Positions 31,385 to 43,850 of a stretch of 64,000 nt of DNA are shown one piece after another (position 1 is the first letter of the stretch; every line of letters begins with the position of its first letter). The DNA lies in NCBI GenBank assembly GCA_031002005.1, contig JARYHS010008074.1, positions 283,651,930-283,715,929 on the forward strand, given 5' to 3'. This DNA comes from Vandiemenella viatica. Its lineage: Eukaryota > Arthropoda > Insecta > Orthoptera > Morabidae. A model generated the notes under the pieces. That model was given only the letters and a program-made list of their open reading frames with translations. It searched no databases and was not told the origin of the DNA. The translations under genes were made by a program, and so were the position numbers.

Positions 31385-31437
<53 letters not shown>

Positions 31438-32249
31438 AACATTTAAACCACAGATTTTGCAGATTCTGTTTGATCTTAGAACAAGAAGCCTGACAGTCCT
31501 ACAAATAGGTAATTGAAGCCTTTATTTGGAACTCTGTGGCTGTCAAGAATTTTATGTAACAATGGTAAACACACATTCATACTAAAAGAAATACTAATTG
31601 ATCAAAGTCATATATTTCTCTAATCTCGCGTAAAATGGACAGCAAAAGCTAAGCAGAAATTTCCTTATCTTTAGTAAAAATAAATTGATCTTAATTCCTT
31701 CTGACCAGCTGGAAGGAGCTGCCCATGACAGGTTTGACCAAAGAGAGCTTATTCTGCTCAGCTCCCAACCACTGCCTTTGCCAGGAATGTTTTTCTCAGA
31801 GCCAAATCAAGGATAGATTTTCATAATGGTAAGTCTATACTTAAATTGTAGCAAGTCAAACTAGCAGTTTTACCTCTGGCCCCATTTGCCTGGATTTGCA
31901 CATGACAAGGAACCATTAGAATTTCATCACCATCCCATCAGACTGAAGAGATTGAACTATAGACCACAGCAATTTCACTCTTGCTCAAACAATTGCAATA
32001 AAATGCAATATAGCAGTCTCTTATGGCCCCACATTTTCGATGTTTAGACCAAAGAGCACTAAAATACAATAATCACTCTACACTTGCTGAACACTTGCAA
32101 GATCACAGCCACCAATCAAAAACTATTGACAGAGGCATGCAAATGCTCACCGCAAATAACAATAAACATTCCAAGAAAACTACATCATGACATGTGCCAC
32201 AAAACAAAGAGAAGAGAATCACAAAACAACAACATCACACAGCGTTATA
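30450..32249. other. Intronic sequence with a 49-bp A run
   Basis: No gene or named repeat was recognised. A pure run of 49 A lies at 31,387-31,435. It could be the tail of a retroposed sequence from the left, but no target duplication or source was identified. Confidence 0.4.
31387..31435 (+). repeat. Poly(A)49 tract
   Basis: Forty-nine consecutive A bases. Assembly length of such tracts is unreliable. Confidence 0.95.
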
Positions 32250-33562
32250 CAGCGTCCAGCAGGGAGGTGTTACGTTTTTCAAAATATTGTTATGCAGATG
32301 TTTTTGAACAAATTTCAATTTTTATTGTCTCCATGGTTTACAAACATGATGGCCATTAAGACGTAATTGCACAACAATAACAGATTGCAATTCACGTGTG
32401 AAAAATGACGTCATCCAAGTGGCGACCGGTCTTGTCCATGCATTGTTGGAGGCGGGTGAAAAAATTGGCCATACACCTTTCAAGCAGACAGCGTGGAATT
32501 GCTCAAATTTTTCGAGTTATGACATCTGACAGATCTTCTAGAGTCCATGGTTTTTCAATGTAAACCTGGGCTTTCAGGTAGCCCCATAAGAAATAATCAC
32601 ATGGTGAAAGATCTGGCGATTGAGGAGGCCACTCCACATTCCCGCGCAATGAAATGAGGTGCCCTGGAAAATTGTCCCTCAAAAAAACCATGGATTGTCT
32701 TGAAGTGTGACAAATTGCCCCATCTTGTTGAAACCAAACCCTATCTAAGGCAATCCGATGTCTTCTTAATTCGGGCATCAAAAATTCTCTCAACATCGTC
32801 AGGTAACGTTGTGAGTTGACCATCACAGACCTTCCGTTTTCTTGAAAAACGTAGGGTCCTATTATGCCACATTGAGCCATTCCGCACCATACAGTTAGCC
32901 TCTAAGAATGTAGGGGTCTTTGATGGACTTCCCGTGGATTATTGCCCGACCAGTACTGACAATTCTGTTTGTTTACAGCACCTTTCAAATGAAAATGAGC
33001 TTCGTCACTGAATATCAGAATACTGTCATTTTCCAAGGTTTTGAGCATCGTATATAGTCATTGTTTTTCAGTTCTTGAAGCAATATGATTTTGAAAGGGT
33101 GAAAGTGGAGGTCTAAGTTCAAAATTTGGCAAACTGATCTGTCCGACATATGCAATGCATGAGTGTGTCATACCGCTGAACACCGAGGGCTGGCATCCAC
33201 TGCCTGTTGTAATCTTTCGATGTTTTCTGATGTTCTAACGATCCGATCACCTCCACGAGCTGTTCCATGTGTCACAGTTCCTCTCGTTCTGAAGTTGTTA
33301 AACCATTTCAATATTGTTGGGTGAGATGGAGCGGCACCATGTCGACCAACATGAGTTTGAAATGTTTACTGTCTGCCCTACAGAATGACCAGTTGCAGAA
33401 AGGTGTCGTAAACAAAAACGCGTTGTTCAATCGTTCACGGCTCCATGGCTACTGAAATGGCTAACAATAAATAACATATATCACCTAATGCGCAACAATC
33501 AGTCCCCCTACCACATATAGTAGACCCATATCAAAAACCTAACATTTTCCTGCTAGACCCTG
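32250..33562 (-). mobile_element. DD41D-type Tc1/mariner element
   Basis: The ends are related inverted repeats (CAGCGTCCAGCAGG on the left, CAGGGTCTAGCAGG read inward on the right) with TA on both sides. The minus-strand transposase segment 32,880-32,503 has VWFQQDGAICHTSRQSM and ends WPPQSPDLSPCDYFLWGYLK. Counting from the QQD Asp to the PCD Asp gives 41 intervening residues, not the 34 of mariner. The N-terminal part (about 33,450-32,900) is frameshifted, though DNA-binding-region fragments are visible. It lacks a full open frame. Confidence 0.85.
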
Positions 33563-34340
33563 TACATTCTAAAAGTAAACAAATATATACCAGCTGTTAG
33601 AAAATGATACAGAGCAGTTTAGTGAAAGATTTTGTAATAAATATACAAAAAGCTAGAATTAACAAAAACTAAGTTAAAAACACCAATGCCAGGAGCAAGG
33701 TGTGAATAAAAATCAATGTAAATGGAGAATTAAGTACATCGTAATTTATAGCATCACTTTGATCTACAAAATGTAATAACAAAACCATATGATATGTACA
33801 CACAGTTAACAGAAAAACTGGTGAACACACTTCTGTGACTGAATTGAAACAAATCTGGTAAACAGAGAAATGAGCAAAAAATCACAGTAATTATTTATCA
33901 CACATTTAAAATTATTATCTGGAATTGAGGAAAATGTTCCACAATATCCAGCCATTCACAAAGATTTTGGTTAACACAGTTTGAATATTTAAACCTGAAA
34001 GAAAGAAACAAAAAATCAGTAAGCCATCGTTGAACACAGAGCGACCATGAGGCATAGCTGTAAAAGCTCAGTTATGTTTGATATATAATAACCAGCTGTT
34101 AAATTTTTAAGATCATTGTTTTCTTGCAGCAAGTGTATTATGTTTCATTTTAAAATTTGAGGTTATAAAAGTGTTTACTTTTAACGGAAATAGCATTTAT
34201 TTTTAATGTGCTGGTTCATGTGGACAGTAAACAGGCAACTGTGTGCTGTTGTTGGTTTGCCATCAAAAGACGTAATCTATATATGCATGAAATACTGTTT
34301 GTTGGTAACCGCATCACTTGAGAACAGTTGGACCGATTTG
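33563..34340. other. Intronic sequence leading into the tandem array
   Basis: No gene seen. The end, near 34,315-34,345, has TTGAGAACAGTTGGACCGAT, which directly precedes the tandem array and may be the edge of the element carrying it. Confidence 0.4.
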
Positions 34341-34344
34341 TTTA

Positions 34345-35090
34345 ATTTTTTTTAAAAATGTTCATAATAGTCTGAATAAAGTTTTTAGAGAAAGAAAAAT
34401 TGGAAAAAGAACCAGAAAATTGGAAAATTTGGGGTAAAACTGAAAAGTGCTTTTTGCTATGCACCAATTTTTTAATTAATTTTTTTTTTCAAAAATAAAA
34501 TGTTTATAATAGTATGAATAAGGTTCTAAGAGAAAAAAAATTAGAAAAGCTACCCAGAAGATTGGAAAATTCTGGAAAAAGAAAGTACTTTTCCTATGGA
34601 TAAATATGGCTAACTTTTAAAAAAAAACGTTTGTAACAATGCAAATAAGTCTTTTAGAGAAAGAAAAATTGAAAAAGTTGCCATGAAAATTGAAAATTTT
34701 TTGTATGGACCATTTTGACTAATTTTTTAAAAAATAAATGTTCATAATAGTCCAAATAAGTTTTTTAGGAGAAGAAAAATTACATATGTTGCCCAGAAAA
34801 TTCAAGAAAAACAAAATACTTTTTTTCTACGACACCATTTGGCTATTTTTTTTTTTTATAAAAAATTTGGTAATAGTCCGAATAAGGTTTTTACAGAAAG
34901 AAAAATTGGAAAAGTTCCCTAGAAAACTTGGAAAAAACCGAATGTGCTTTTTATATGGACGAATTTTGGTTAATTTTTTAAAAGGATTGTTTGTAATTGT
35001 TTGAATAAGGTTTTGAGGAAATGAAAAATTGGGAAAGTTGCTGGGAAAATTGAGGAAAAACCAAAAGTGCTTCTTTCTATTCGATTATTG
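34345..35090 (+). repeat. Tandem array of about six units of 110-140 bp
   Basis: Units restart at about 34,359, 34,500, 34,629, 34,738, 34,865 and 34,988. Each has a version of GTTCATAATAGTCTGAATAA, then GTTTTTAGAGAAAGAAAAAT, TTGGAAAA and a T/A-rich spacer with TATGGA. Copies differ by substitutions and small indels, so the array is old. It lies just upstream of the Helitron helicase scrap on the same strand and may be part of the same element. Confidence 0.85.
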
Positions 35091-35164
35091 TACGGTCTCA
35101 AGACTATAAATTTTGATTCGAACAATGGATCTGCATAATTCTTTTATTGTGTTGTTCCTTATGC

Positions 35165-35705
35165 TCCTGGTATGGAAACAGCTCAAATGGAGAAAACCTT
35201 TGTTTTTATTTTTGCGTTGTTTCGCAATCTGTCCAAGAAATGTAGATATTTTAATTCTGTTCCACTGATATTAATACTTCAGGACATGTGCTTGATGATA
35301 TCGAACAAGGTACTACCTCAAATAGTCATAACAGCATCCAAACATCTGATGCAAGAGACATTTAATCAAGAGTTGAAAAAATAAAAAACAATAGGATTAT
35401 GATAAGCTGAGAGAATCAGTTGAAATGAATTGCACTTGCTTCATCAGGAATTGCAGCTACGTTATTGGAAGGCAGTCAGACAGTTCATTCAGCATTCAAG
35501 TTGCCATTGAATATGCAAATCAATGAAACTCCAACAACAAACCTTTCGAAGAACTGTGCAATGGCCAATGTTCTGCAGCACTGCCAATTAAATGTTTCAG
35601 ATGAATATACTATGACACACAAAAAGTCTGTGAACGCATTAGACCGAACGATGCAAGATCTGCAAAACAGTCAAAACCAATTTGGTGGCTCGGTAATCGA
35701 AATGT
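35165..35705 (+). pseudogene. Helitron Pif1-like helicase fragment
   Basis: The frame 35,440-35,705 reads SGIAATLLEGSQTVHSAFKL, then NETPTTNLSKNCAMANVLQH, then DEYTMTHKKSVNALDRTMQD. This matches the conserved stretch of Helitron helicases from motif Ia to the DE(C/Y)TMAHK motif II. A damaged Walker A (PGMETAQMEKTF for PGGTGKTF) is seen at 35,170-35,205. The Rep nuclease part and the rest of the helicase are missing. Coding stops at 35,705. Confidence 0.8.
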
Positions 35706-35878
35706 AAATAAACCAACTACAGATTCATCGAGATTTCAAATTTAATGGAAGAAAATAAATCAATGGAATAAATGAAATTCTAACTTAACTGTGACTTAAA
35801 TTTTGCAAAAAAAATTGCATGGCTCCCAGTCAATCACATTCCAGGAACATCACACATTTCGAGTGTTTGTGTGGTGTA

Positions 35879-37084
35879 CGAGGTGTGTACAAAAATAAAC
35901 CGAACTTCTGCTGTAATTGCTTTATTGCTCATCATACTAACTTTTACACACTGTCCCCTTCAAAGTACTGTACTTCACTATCAATACACCTTTGCCATCA
36001 TTTTTTCAAGTTTTGGAACGCCTCCTGGAATGCAATTTCTCCGATGGCTCGCAGTTCTCTCGTCGCATTGCCTTGAATTTCTTGTATGGTCTGGAAACGA
36101 CGTCCTTTCAAAGTGCTTTTCAGTTTTGGGAAGAGAAAAAAGTCTGCTGGAGCCAAGTCGGGAGAATAGGGTGGCTGAGGCACAACGGGAGTGCTATGTT
36201 TTGCCAGACAATTAGTGACAAACAACGATGCGTGAGCAGGTGAGTTGTCATGGTGCAACATCCACGACATTCTCCCACAGTTCAGGCCTTTTCCTACACA
36301 CAGCATCTCTCAATCGTGTCAGAATTTTCTGGTAGACTTCCTTGTTTACCGCTTGACCACGTGGTACAAATTCATGGTGCACAACTCCTTTGCAATCAAA
36401 AAACACGACCATCACCACCTAGATGTTCGACCGACTCATCCGCGCTTTCTTTGGTTGAGGAGATCCTTTCCCCACCCATTCTGAAGACTGCCTCTTCGTT
36501 TCCACATCGTACCCATAAACCCATGTTTCATCCCCTGTAATGATGTTCTTGAGGAAGTTTTAGTACTCATTTGCTTTTTCAAGCAACTCCTTAGAGATCC
36601 TAGCTCGATTCTCCTTCTGCTCGTCCGTCGACAAGCGCGGCACCAGTTTTGCACTAACACGATGCATTCCAAGTTTTTCTCTCGGGATGTAATTGCAAGA
36701 GCCTACACTTATGCCAACTTCTTCAGCAACCTCACGGACAGTCAAACGGCGATATTCATAGCACTGTGTTCGGCTCATGCAGTCATCCCCGTATGCTTGT
36801 TTAAGCATTTGAAGTGTCTCTATAAAAGTTTTCGCAAGTGTAACACAAAATTTCACACAAGCGCATTGCTCCTCCAATTCCTTCATTCTTGCTTTCTCAC
36901 AAATCCGACGAGCACTCTGCGCACGACCTCACTCAACTGGCGTAAACAAATGCAGCGACCGTAGTGCGACAAGAGGCAATCTCTTGCCGAGAGATGTCAC
37001 TAGTGTGCACAGAAGTCAGAGAATTTTATCTGCAGCCGTTGGCGCGCCATTTAATTAGTTTGGTTTATTTCTGTACACACCTCG
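35879..37084 (-). mobile_element. mariner element, complete ends, dead transposase
   Basis: Inverted ends start CGAGGTGTGTACAAAAATAA and are bordered by TA. The minus-strand transposase begins at 36,886 (MKELEEQCACVKFCVTLAKT). It has a helix-turn-helix region (TVREVAEEVGISVGSC), then a frameshift near 36,560, and a C-terminal block 36,306-35,998 with HHDNSPAHASL and YSPDLAPADFFLFPKLK (DD34D). The TIR family differs from the mariners at 29,197 and 38,202. Confidence 0.9.
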
Positions 37085-37591
37085 TACTGCTGATAGAACT
37101 TATCTCGCATGTAAAATTTCCCAAAGGCATACTTCTGAAGGTACTACTACTCATATTGAATAACCATGGACACAATCGTTGATAAATACAACAAACACTC
37201 ATAAATATGTTTTTTCCCCTCATTTTTACTCATTTTCAACAGCTTTTCACAAATTCATAAAACGATTGCAAACAAATTTATTGAAATTTGGACAGTCTGC
37301 CCAACTATTTTGACTAAAAATAATAAACTACTTTTATTTTAATATGGCGATATGCTATTATCCCTTGTTTTACGTTCTGTAATAATATTTCCTTTTTTAA
37401 AAAATATGAATTTCTTTTTTTACTTTTCTACTAGTTGACATGATAAGTCCAAAATTACATCTCACATAAGGGGGAGGCAAAGAGGAATTTCTACTAAGCA
37501 GAAGAAGAAAAATATCAAAGCTTCATGAGTATATGAAAATTGTGCAGCTATCTCAAATTTATGAAACAAGTCTTAATGCAGTACCAAATTT

Positions 37592-37832
37592 TTCTTCTTT
37601 CCTTTGGGCTTTACTCCTCATTGACATCAAGGTCATTAGAGGCAGGAAGGATTTGGGGTGAAAGTAACGAGAAAGAATTCATCTATGGCCTTTTAAAGGA
37701 ATGATTCAATCATTCAATTGGAATGATTTCAGTAAAGCACCTTAAACCGAAATCTGGATGGCCAGGAGGGGATTTAAGCCCACAACCATCCAAACGCCAG
37801 GCCTGAGTGTTGACATTCACCTACCAGACTCA
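37592..37832 (-). mobile_element. tRNA-derived SINE, copy 6
   Basis: A nearly full-length but diverged copy: tail side TTGGGCTTTACTCCTCATTG, body GGCCTTTTAAAGGAATGATT, and head complement ending ACCAGACTCAG. The B box is degraded (complement of GGGGATTTAAGCCC). Confidence 0.85.
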
Positions 37833-38200
37833 GTTCAAACATCAATAATTTTGGCTGAGAAAAAGGAAATTATGATGGCTAAGGTTGCTAGGGTAATTAA
37901 AGGTCGAATCATAGATTAACTTTTCAGAGAAATGCAAAGTCTATTGCTAAATTGAGTAAAAGAAAGAGAAATGATGGGTGATATCAAATCTCAAAATAAA
38001 ATCTGTCAAAGATAAACAGATTTATAAAGATTCAATGAAGACTTAAGGACCACATTCTGAGGTAAGCAATGATTTCCAAAGATAACACGTAAAAAACAGG
38101 AATTCATAGTGTGAAGAGAGACAAAGAAGTAACTGGTGTTACAAAGCAGCAATGGATAAATTTGTCAATAACTTTGTCAGAATTACATAAGGAGGGTAAT
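37833..38200. other. Intronic sequence without recognised features
   Basis: No open frame or repeat family recognised between the SINE and the mariner. Confidence 0.4.
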
Positions 38201-38201
38201 A

Positions 38202-39460
38202 CGAGGGTTGTTTCAAAAGTAAGGTTCCCAACTCTGTACCCTTACCGTGAATGGTGCAATGCGAAATCTGGCAACACCACCGTATTCGCTGGATCCCCCA
38301 CCACCGATTCCAATGACCTGCGTGGCTCTACAAGGGTCAGTACCGGCCTGACAGCCAAAAGTGATGGAGCCCGTCATCGCCAGGTGTGAAATTCGTGCGG
38401 TCATGCGATTTTTGCACTCAAGAAAGTTACCACCTGCAGAAATTCATCGGCAATTGAGTGAAGTGTATGGGGAAGTGTGTATAAGCATTCAACATGTCCA
38501 CAAATGGTGTAGGGAGTTTGCCAACGGCCGTACAGACGTCCAAGACGAACAACGAAGCGGGAGGCCGTCGATCCCCGACGACGTTGTAGCGAAAGTTGAA
38601 CAAATCCTACTCGAGATCGGCGAATCATCATCCGGCAACTGGCTGCTCAAATTCCTGAGGCTTCTGAAGCTTCAACTGACAGGATATTGAATGAAAAGCT
38701 AGGCTACCACAAGATGTGCGCGCACAGAAGTCCACAAACAGCAGCGCATCGACTGTGCTTGGAAGTTCTCCAGTGAATGCGACGAGAATAACGAAGACTT
38801 CCTTGATTCCATTGTTACAGGGGAGAATCATGGTGCCATTACGTTACTCCTGAAACAAAACAACAATCACGCCAATGGAAACACACCGGATAGTAGCAGA
38901 TGTCAGCAGGAAAAATCATGACATCGGTGTTTTGGGACCGGCGTGGTGTACTGCTCATCGATTTCACGCCTAGAGGGACCACCATAGACTCCACAGGTTA
39001 TTGTGAGACTTGAAAAAGCTCAGACGGGCAATTCAAAATCGTCGTAGGGGAAAACTCAGCAAAGGCACCACGACAATGCCCATCCACATGTGTCGCAACA
39101 AACGAAGGAGTTAATCAACAAATTTGGCTGGGATGTCATTGACCACCCCCCTTACAGCCCCAATTTGTCACCCAGCGATTACCATCTGTTTCCGAAATTG
39201 AAGGAGTACCAAGGCGGTCTACGATTTCAGACGGACGAGGAGTTGCAAGAGGAAGTTTCCAAGTTTCTCAACGGGTTGGCGGCGGACTTCTTTGAGGTGG
39301 GAATGCAAAAGTGGATTACTCGACAGAAAAAATGAATAGAAAAAATATGGGGACTATGTGGGAAAATAGCTTAAAGATCAACATTTTCAATGGTGTAATC
39401 GTTTGCTTCAAATAAAATTCAAAAAAATTTGTGGGAACCTTATTTTTGAAACAACCCTCA
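38202..39460 (+). mobile_element. mariner element, complete ends, dead transposase
   Basis: Left end CGAGGGTTGTTTCAAAAGTA with a matching right end (TGAGGGTTGTTTCAAAAATA read inward), TA on both sides. The N-terminal frame 38,361-38,690 has the bipartite helix-turn-helix (KLPPAEIHRQLSEVYGE, HVHKWCREFANGRTDVQDE, RSGRPSIPDDVV). The C-terminal frame 39,090-39,335 has GWDVIDHPPYSPNLSPSDYH. The middle has stops and shifts. The usual SPDL is SPNL here, but the third catalytic Asp of PSDYH is kept. Confidence 0.9.
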
Positions 39461-40198
39461 TATTTACCTCAAGAAATCTCCAATATTGGAAGAAAATGCA
39501 CAAGAAGACATTTATAATACTAAAGAAAAAAAACTTTTTTGTTTTGTTTTAAACATGATGACTGATTAACACTAATTTTAGCAGCAAATACAAGTGAAAA
39601 CTGCAATGTAATACAAACTTGGAGAATCTACATGTTTTCAAAAAGTTTAATCTCCATAAATCAAGTCAACTCATTGATTTCTATCTGGTCACAATAGACA
39701 TCAACTGGCACCACCCCAAGGTTGGCAAGCTTTTTCGGTCTACTGCTACCTTTATGAAAAAAAAATTACTCACCGCCGCCTTTCCAGAAAAATAACATAT
39801 TGACTCCCCTTATTGTAATAAATAATGTAATTGTCAGAACTGCAGATTTATTAAGTGAAAAGTCCTTACAGTTTTTAAGAACATTTTAAGAGGGGCACCC
39901 ACACTTTTTTAGGTCAGCTGTCAAATACTCCTAAGTGAGGACAATTGTCCTCCTATTGAAATCTGATACTTAAAAACTGATATCACGAGCAATTCATTTT
40001 ATTAATTTATGTAACAATTATAATAAACACATTATATTTTAATAGTTTTAAAAAGGGATTAATTTGCAGTATTAACGTACTATGGTTGCAGGAAAGAGTT
40101 GAAGAAATTAATTTTCAATTAAAACCAATGGGAAATCATCGGGTATTGATGATTTTGTCTCATGACTAAAATACTGGAAGGGATTATAGCTGTTAATC
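39461..40198. other. Intronic sequence without recognised features
   Basis: No coding sequence or known repeat recognised before the LINE target duplication at 40,199. Confidence 0.4.
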
Positions 40199-40419
40199 AA
40201 GGCCTCACTGGGGTACGACGTGTAGATAACCTCTTCTTGGTGTACCCTGGACAACGGACTGCTGATGCAGGACGGCTGATAATCTACACAATAGGCGACC
40301 GAACTAGATCCCGTATCTCTCACAGTCACACAAAGCAACATCAGAAGATGAAAAATCTGAAGATGAAATTGAACAACGGCACTTGTCAGAGCCAACTGAC
40401 CAGAACGTTTGGACACAGC

Positions 40420-41377
40420 GCTCAGATTCTTCAAATAAATGCAGAAGGATTAACAATTGCTAAATGTGAATACCTTAGTAAACTAGCTACTGACCTCAAA
40501 ATCGACATCTTAGCTGTTCAAGAGACCCACATGACTGAAAAAAGATTTGGAAAGCAGGGGCAAGATTGCAGGATACAGAATGATATCGAGAATTCCCTCT
40601 CCTATACACAGATCAGCCATGTATGCCAAAAGTAACATTTGCAACATCTCGGAAGTGAGGTGTCAAAAAGTCAATGAAGTGGAAATAATTACTGCCAAAC
40701 TCAACAATTTAACTGTTGCATCAGTTTACAAACCACCTCTTTCCAACTGGCCAACTCCATCACTGCCCTCACTACCAAAACCTTGCATATATGTAGGAGA
40801 CTTTAACAGCCGATATACATCCTGGGGTTACTCAAATTCAGATGAAAAAGGAGAGAAACTCACTGTGTGGTGCTAAAGTAAAGACCTGTATCTCAGCTAT
40901 AATGCTAAAGAAAAGAAAACATTCCACTCTGCTAGATGGCAATCTGACACCAATCCTGATCTGGTATTTGTTTCCACAGATGAAAGAAAACCTTTAGACC
41001 ACATAAGAAAAGTCCTTCAGCATTTTCCCAGAAGCCAACACAGGCCCACACTAATCAGTGTTGGTATCACAATACCTGTTATCAGATCGATTCATAAACC
41101 AAGGTGGAATTTAAAGAGGGCAAACTGGGACAATTATAGCTCCGAGGTAGATAATAACCTGCGATGGATACCCCCAAAAGTGAAAAACTACAAGAGATTT
41201 GTAGGTATTGTTATTGCTGCAGCTAGACGAAACATCCCTCAAGGGTACAGGAAACAATACATTCCATGCTGGGACAAATCTACGCAAACTTTATATGAAA
41301 ATTATCAAAAAACTGGTGACCCTGAAACAGGAAAAAGAATATTAGAAAAACTGAATGAAGGGAGGAAACAGAAATGA
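40420..41377 (+). pseudogene. LINE endonuclease domain and linker, frameshifted
   Basis: The endonuclease motifs QETHM (near 40,520) and GDFNSRYTSWGY (near 40,795) are readable in two frames, with a shift at about 40,600. After the stop at 40,876 the domain continues in broken form to a RPTLISVGITIPVI-like end (41,042) and a linker, PRWNLKRANWDNY, matching the start of the truncated LINE at 5,605. It would nick target DNA to prime reverse transcription in an active copy. Confidence 0.85.
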
Positions 41378-41395
41378 AAAGAGCCAACTTCTCAA

Positions 41396-43330
41396 ATGAA
41401 CTTTACTTACTCCAGTAGAAATGCATGGACTCTCCTTAGAAAACTGGGTGCAGCCTCAAACAAGTGCAAAGAGGAGCCAGGAATTATACCAGCTGAAATG
41501 GCATTGCACATCAAAACAAGAGCTGACAAAGTCCCAATAGATCCTGCCATGAAGAAACAGATGGAGAAAGAGATGATTGCAATGGATAACAACCTTATAA
41601 ATAATCCTATCCTTTCTAATCCATTTAGTCATGAAGAAGTTGAGAAAGACATCAGAATGCTAAAAATGAGGAAGGCTGCAGGGTTAGATGGCATATTCCC
41701 TGAATTTATAAGATATCTCGGCAAGCAGGTAAGAACTTGGCTCAAGAACTTCTTCAGTGATATCCTGGACACTGGGATAGTCCCCCCAGAATTTAAGATG
41801 GCTCACACCTTGACGATCCTCAAACCAGGCAAACCAGCAGATGATGCTTCAAGCTATCGACCTATTGCTCTACTCAGTGTTTGCTATAAGGTTCTAGAAC
41901 GCCTCATCCTTAACCGCATACAAGGAATAATAAATATCATAACACCAACATATCAGGCAGGTTTCAGACTAAAACGGAGCTGTTGTGGGCAAGTATTAGC
42001 ACTGACATCATACATTGAGGCTGGATTTCAGGAGAAGTTAAAAACACCAGTAGCCTTTGTCGATCTAACAGCGGCATATGATACAGTTTGGCTGGATGGA
42101 CTGCTACTTAAACTTAAAAAACATATACCCTGCAGGAAACTAACATCACTCCTGAGGAATATGCTGACCAACCGATATTTTAAGGTCACCGTCGGACATA
42201 AGACAAGTAAGTCATTCACAATAAAAAATGGATTACCTCAAGGGTCAGTACTAGCTCCATTGCTCTTCAACTTGTACACCAGTGACATGCCAGAAACAAC
42301 CGGCAATAAATTCTGCTACGCTGACGACTTAGCTATCGCCGTCCAAACTGCCACATTAGAGGAAGGTGAGAGCATTCTCTCTAACGACTTAGAAACCTTG
42401 AACACATATTATAGAAAGTGGAGACATTGTCCGAACCCAATGAAAACAGAAGTATGCGCATTCCACTTGAGCAATAGAATAGCACACCAGCAGCTCAAAG
42501 TAAACTTCTGCCACCAGAGAGTGAAACATAATTTCTATCCTAAGTATCTTGGCATCACCTTAGACCGCTCCTTAACATTCAAAAAACACCTCGAAAACAC
42601 TAGTCAGAAACTGAAAACACGAAACATCATGAAGAAGCTAGCTGGTACTTCGTGGGGAGCTGATTCGAACACACTACGAACTACCGCTCTCACCATGGTT
42701 TACCCTGTTGCTGAGTACTGTGCTCCAGTGTGGCAACGTAGTACTCATACTAGAAAAATCGACGTCCACCTGAATGAGTGTATGAGAGTAGTAACTGGCA
42801 CCCTAAAATCCACCCCAGTCCCCTGGTTGCACCTGATCAGTAAAATACCACCTCCAGAGATAAGACGCCAAGAAGCAATGGCACGTGAGTGGATAAAACT
42901 ACACCATCCTGATCATCCACAGAATCTCCCAATCCACGAGGTTCTAAATAACTTACCACCCACTCGTCTTAAATCAGGAAATCCGGTATGGCAAGATGTA
43001 TTTGACTTTGATGTCATGCAAAAATGGCGATAAAGCTGGAACTCTGTATCTGTAAAACATTCATATATTAAAGATCCCACAACTGGACTTCCAGGATTCC
43101 ATCTAACTAGAGACCAGTGGGTCAAACTAAATCGCCTAAGAACAGGCCATGCGAAATGCAACGCCATGCTTTATAAGTGGGGTCTTCAGGATTCTCCTGC
43201 ATGTGACTGCGGTGCTCCTTCCCAGAGTGTGGAGCATATTATCAGGGAATGCCTTCTACGGAAGTATGATGGACCATATGAAGATGTTATTGGAGTTACA
43301 AGTTCCTTCTTAGAATGGCTGGAAGAATTG
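41396..43330 (+). pseudogene. LINE reverse transcriptase with C-terminal zinc knuckle
   Basis: An uninterrupted 545-codon stretch (41,396-43,033) has the full RT series: KMRKAAGLDGIFPEFI, YRPIALLSVCYKVLERLIL, VAFVDLTAAYDTV (catalytic Asp), NGLPQGSVLAPLLFNLYTSD, FCYADDLAIAV (catalytic Asp pair), then PKYLGITLDRSL. After a stop at 43,033 the frame family continues to a cysteine-histidine knuckle, CDCGAPSQSVEHIIRECLL, at about 43,202-43,260. All RT catalytic residues are present, so this is a well-preserved RT that has lost its endonuclease frame. Confidence 0.9.
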
Positions 43331-43430
43331 GACATCAGCTTGTGAACGCTACCAACGTTCTTGTCATTGTATATATTTATTATTGTATTAAATGCTTGCC
43401 ATACGACAAATAAATAAATAAAGGCCTCAC

Positions 43431-43850
43431 CATATGCTGCAGTGTAAACACTGCAAGCATTACACAATCTGTAACTACAGGTCAAACTAGGAAAAACAAA
43501 ACTACATTTAACTCTACCAGCTAACTATGACACGTTAGTATAAAGTGTGATTAACTTTGATTTTACACACACAAACAGAATATTTTGTGCACTTTTTAAA
43601 GAAAATAGAAACATGTGACTGAGTTCACGCAAGTGCCCATAGTCAACAGCCATATGAATAATGGTTATAACAATTGGAGGCAGCAGGGGAGCAACTATAA
43701 TATCAGTGGAAATCATAAATGCAGGAGAGAAATTAATCAAAATAAGAGAATAAAATGTACATGCGAAGGAGGTGAACCTTTTTTTTAATAATGAAGTAGG
43801 AAAAAATATTGAAGTAAAGGCTATATATATTAATCATACCAGCAAGTGAT
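43431..43850. other. Intronic sequence without recognised features
   Basis: No coding or known repeat recognised up to the 3' end of PLE D. Confidence 0.4.

Larger units (their letters stand above)
40209..43420 (+). mobile_element. Jockey-like LINE with endonuclease and RT, bounded by a 10-bp target duplication
   Basis: AAGGCCTCAC occurs at 40,199-40,208 and 43,421-43,430, and an AAAT-repeat tail ends at 43,420. This defines a 3.2-kb insertion. The 5' part encodes an apurinic-type endonuclease (ILQINAEGLTIAKCEYLSKL, ILAVQETHM, YVGDFNSRYTSWGYSNSDEK) with a frameshift near 40,600 and a stop near 40,876. The RT and C-terminus follow. No ORF1 was recognised in the first 200 bp, so the copy is 5'-truncated or the family lacks a separate ORF1. 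Confidence 0.92.

Noticed and set aside
31283..31516. Open frame with a polylysine stretch
   Set aside because: It is the A49 tract read as Lys codons. The flanks show no coding features.
34738..35004. Open frame of 88 codons in the tandem array
   Set aside because: It crosses two repeat units, and its Lys/Phe-rich pattern follows the repeat composition.
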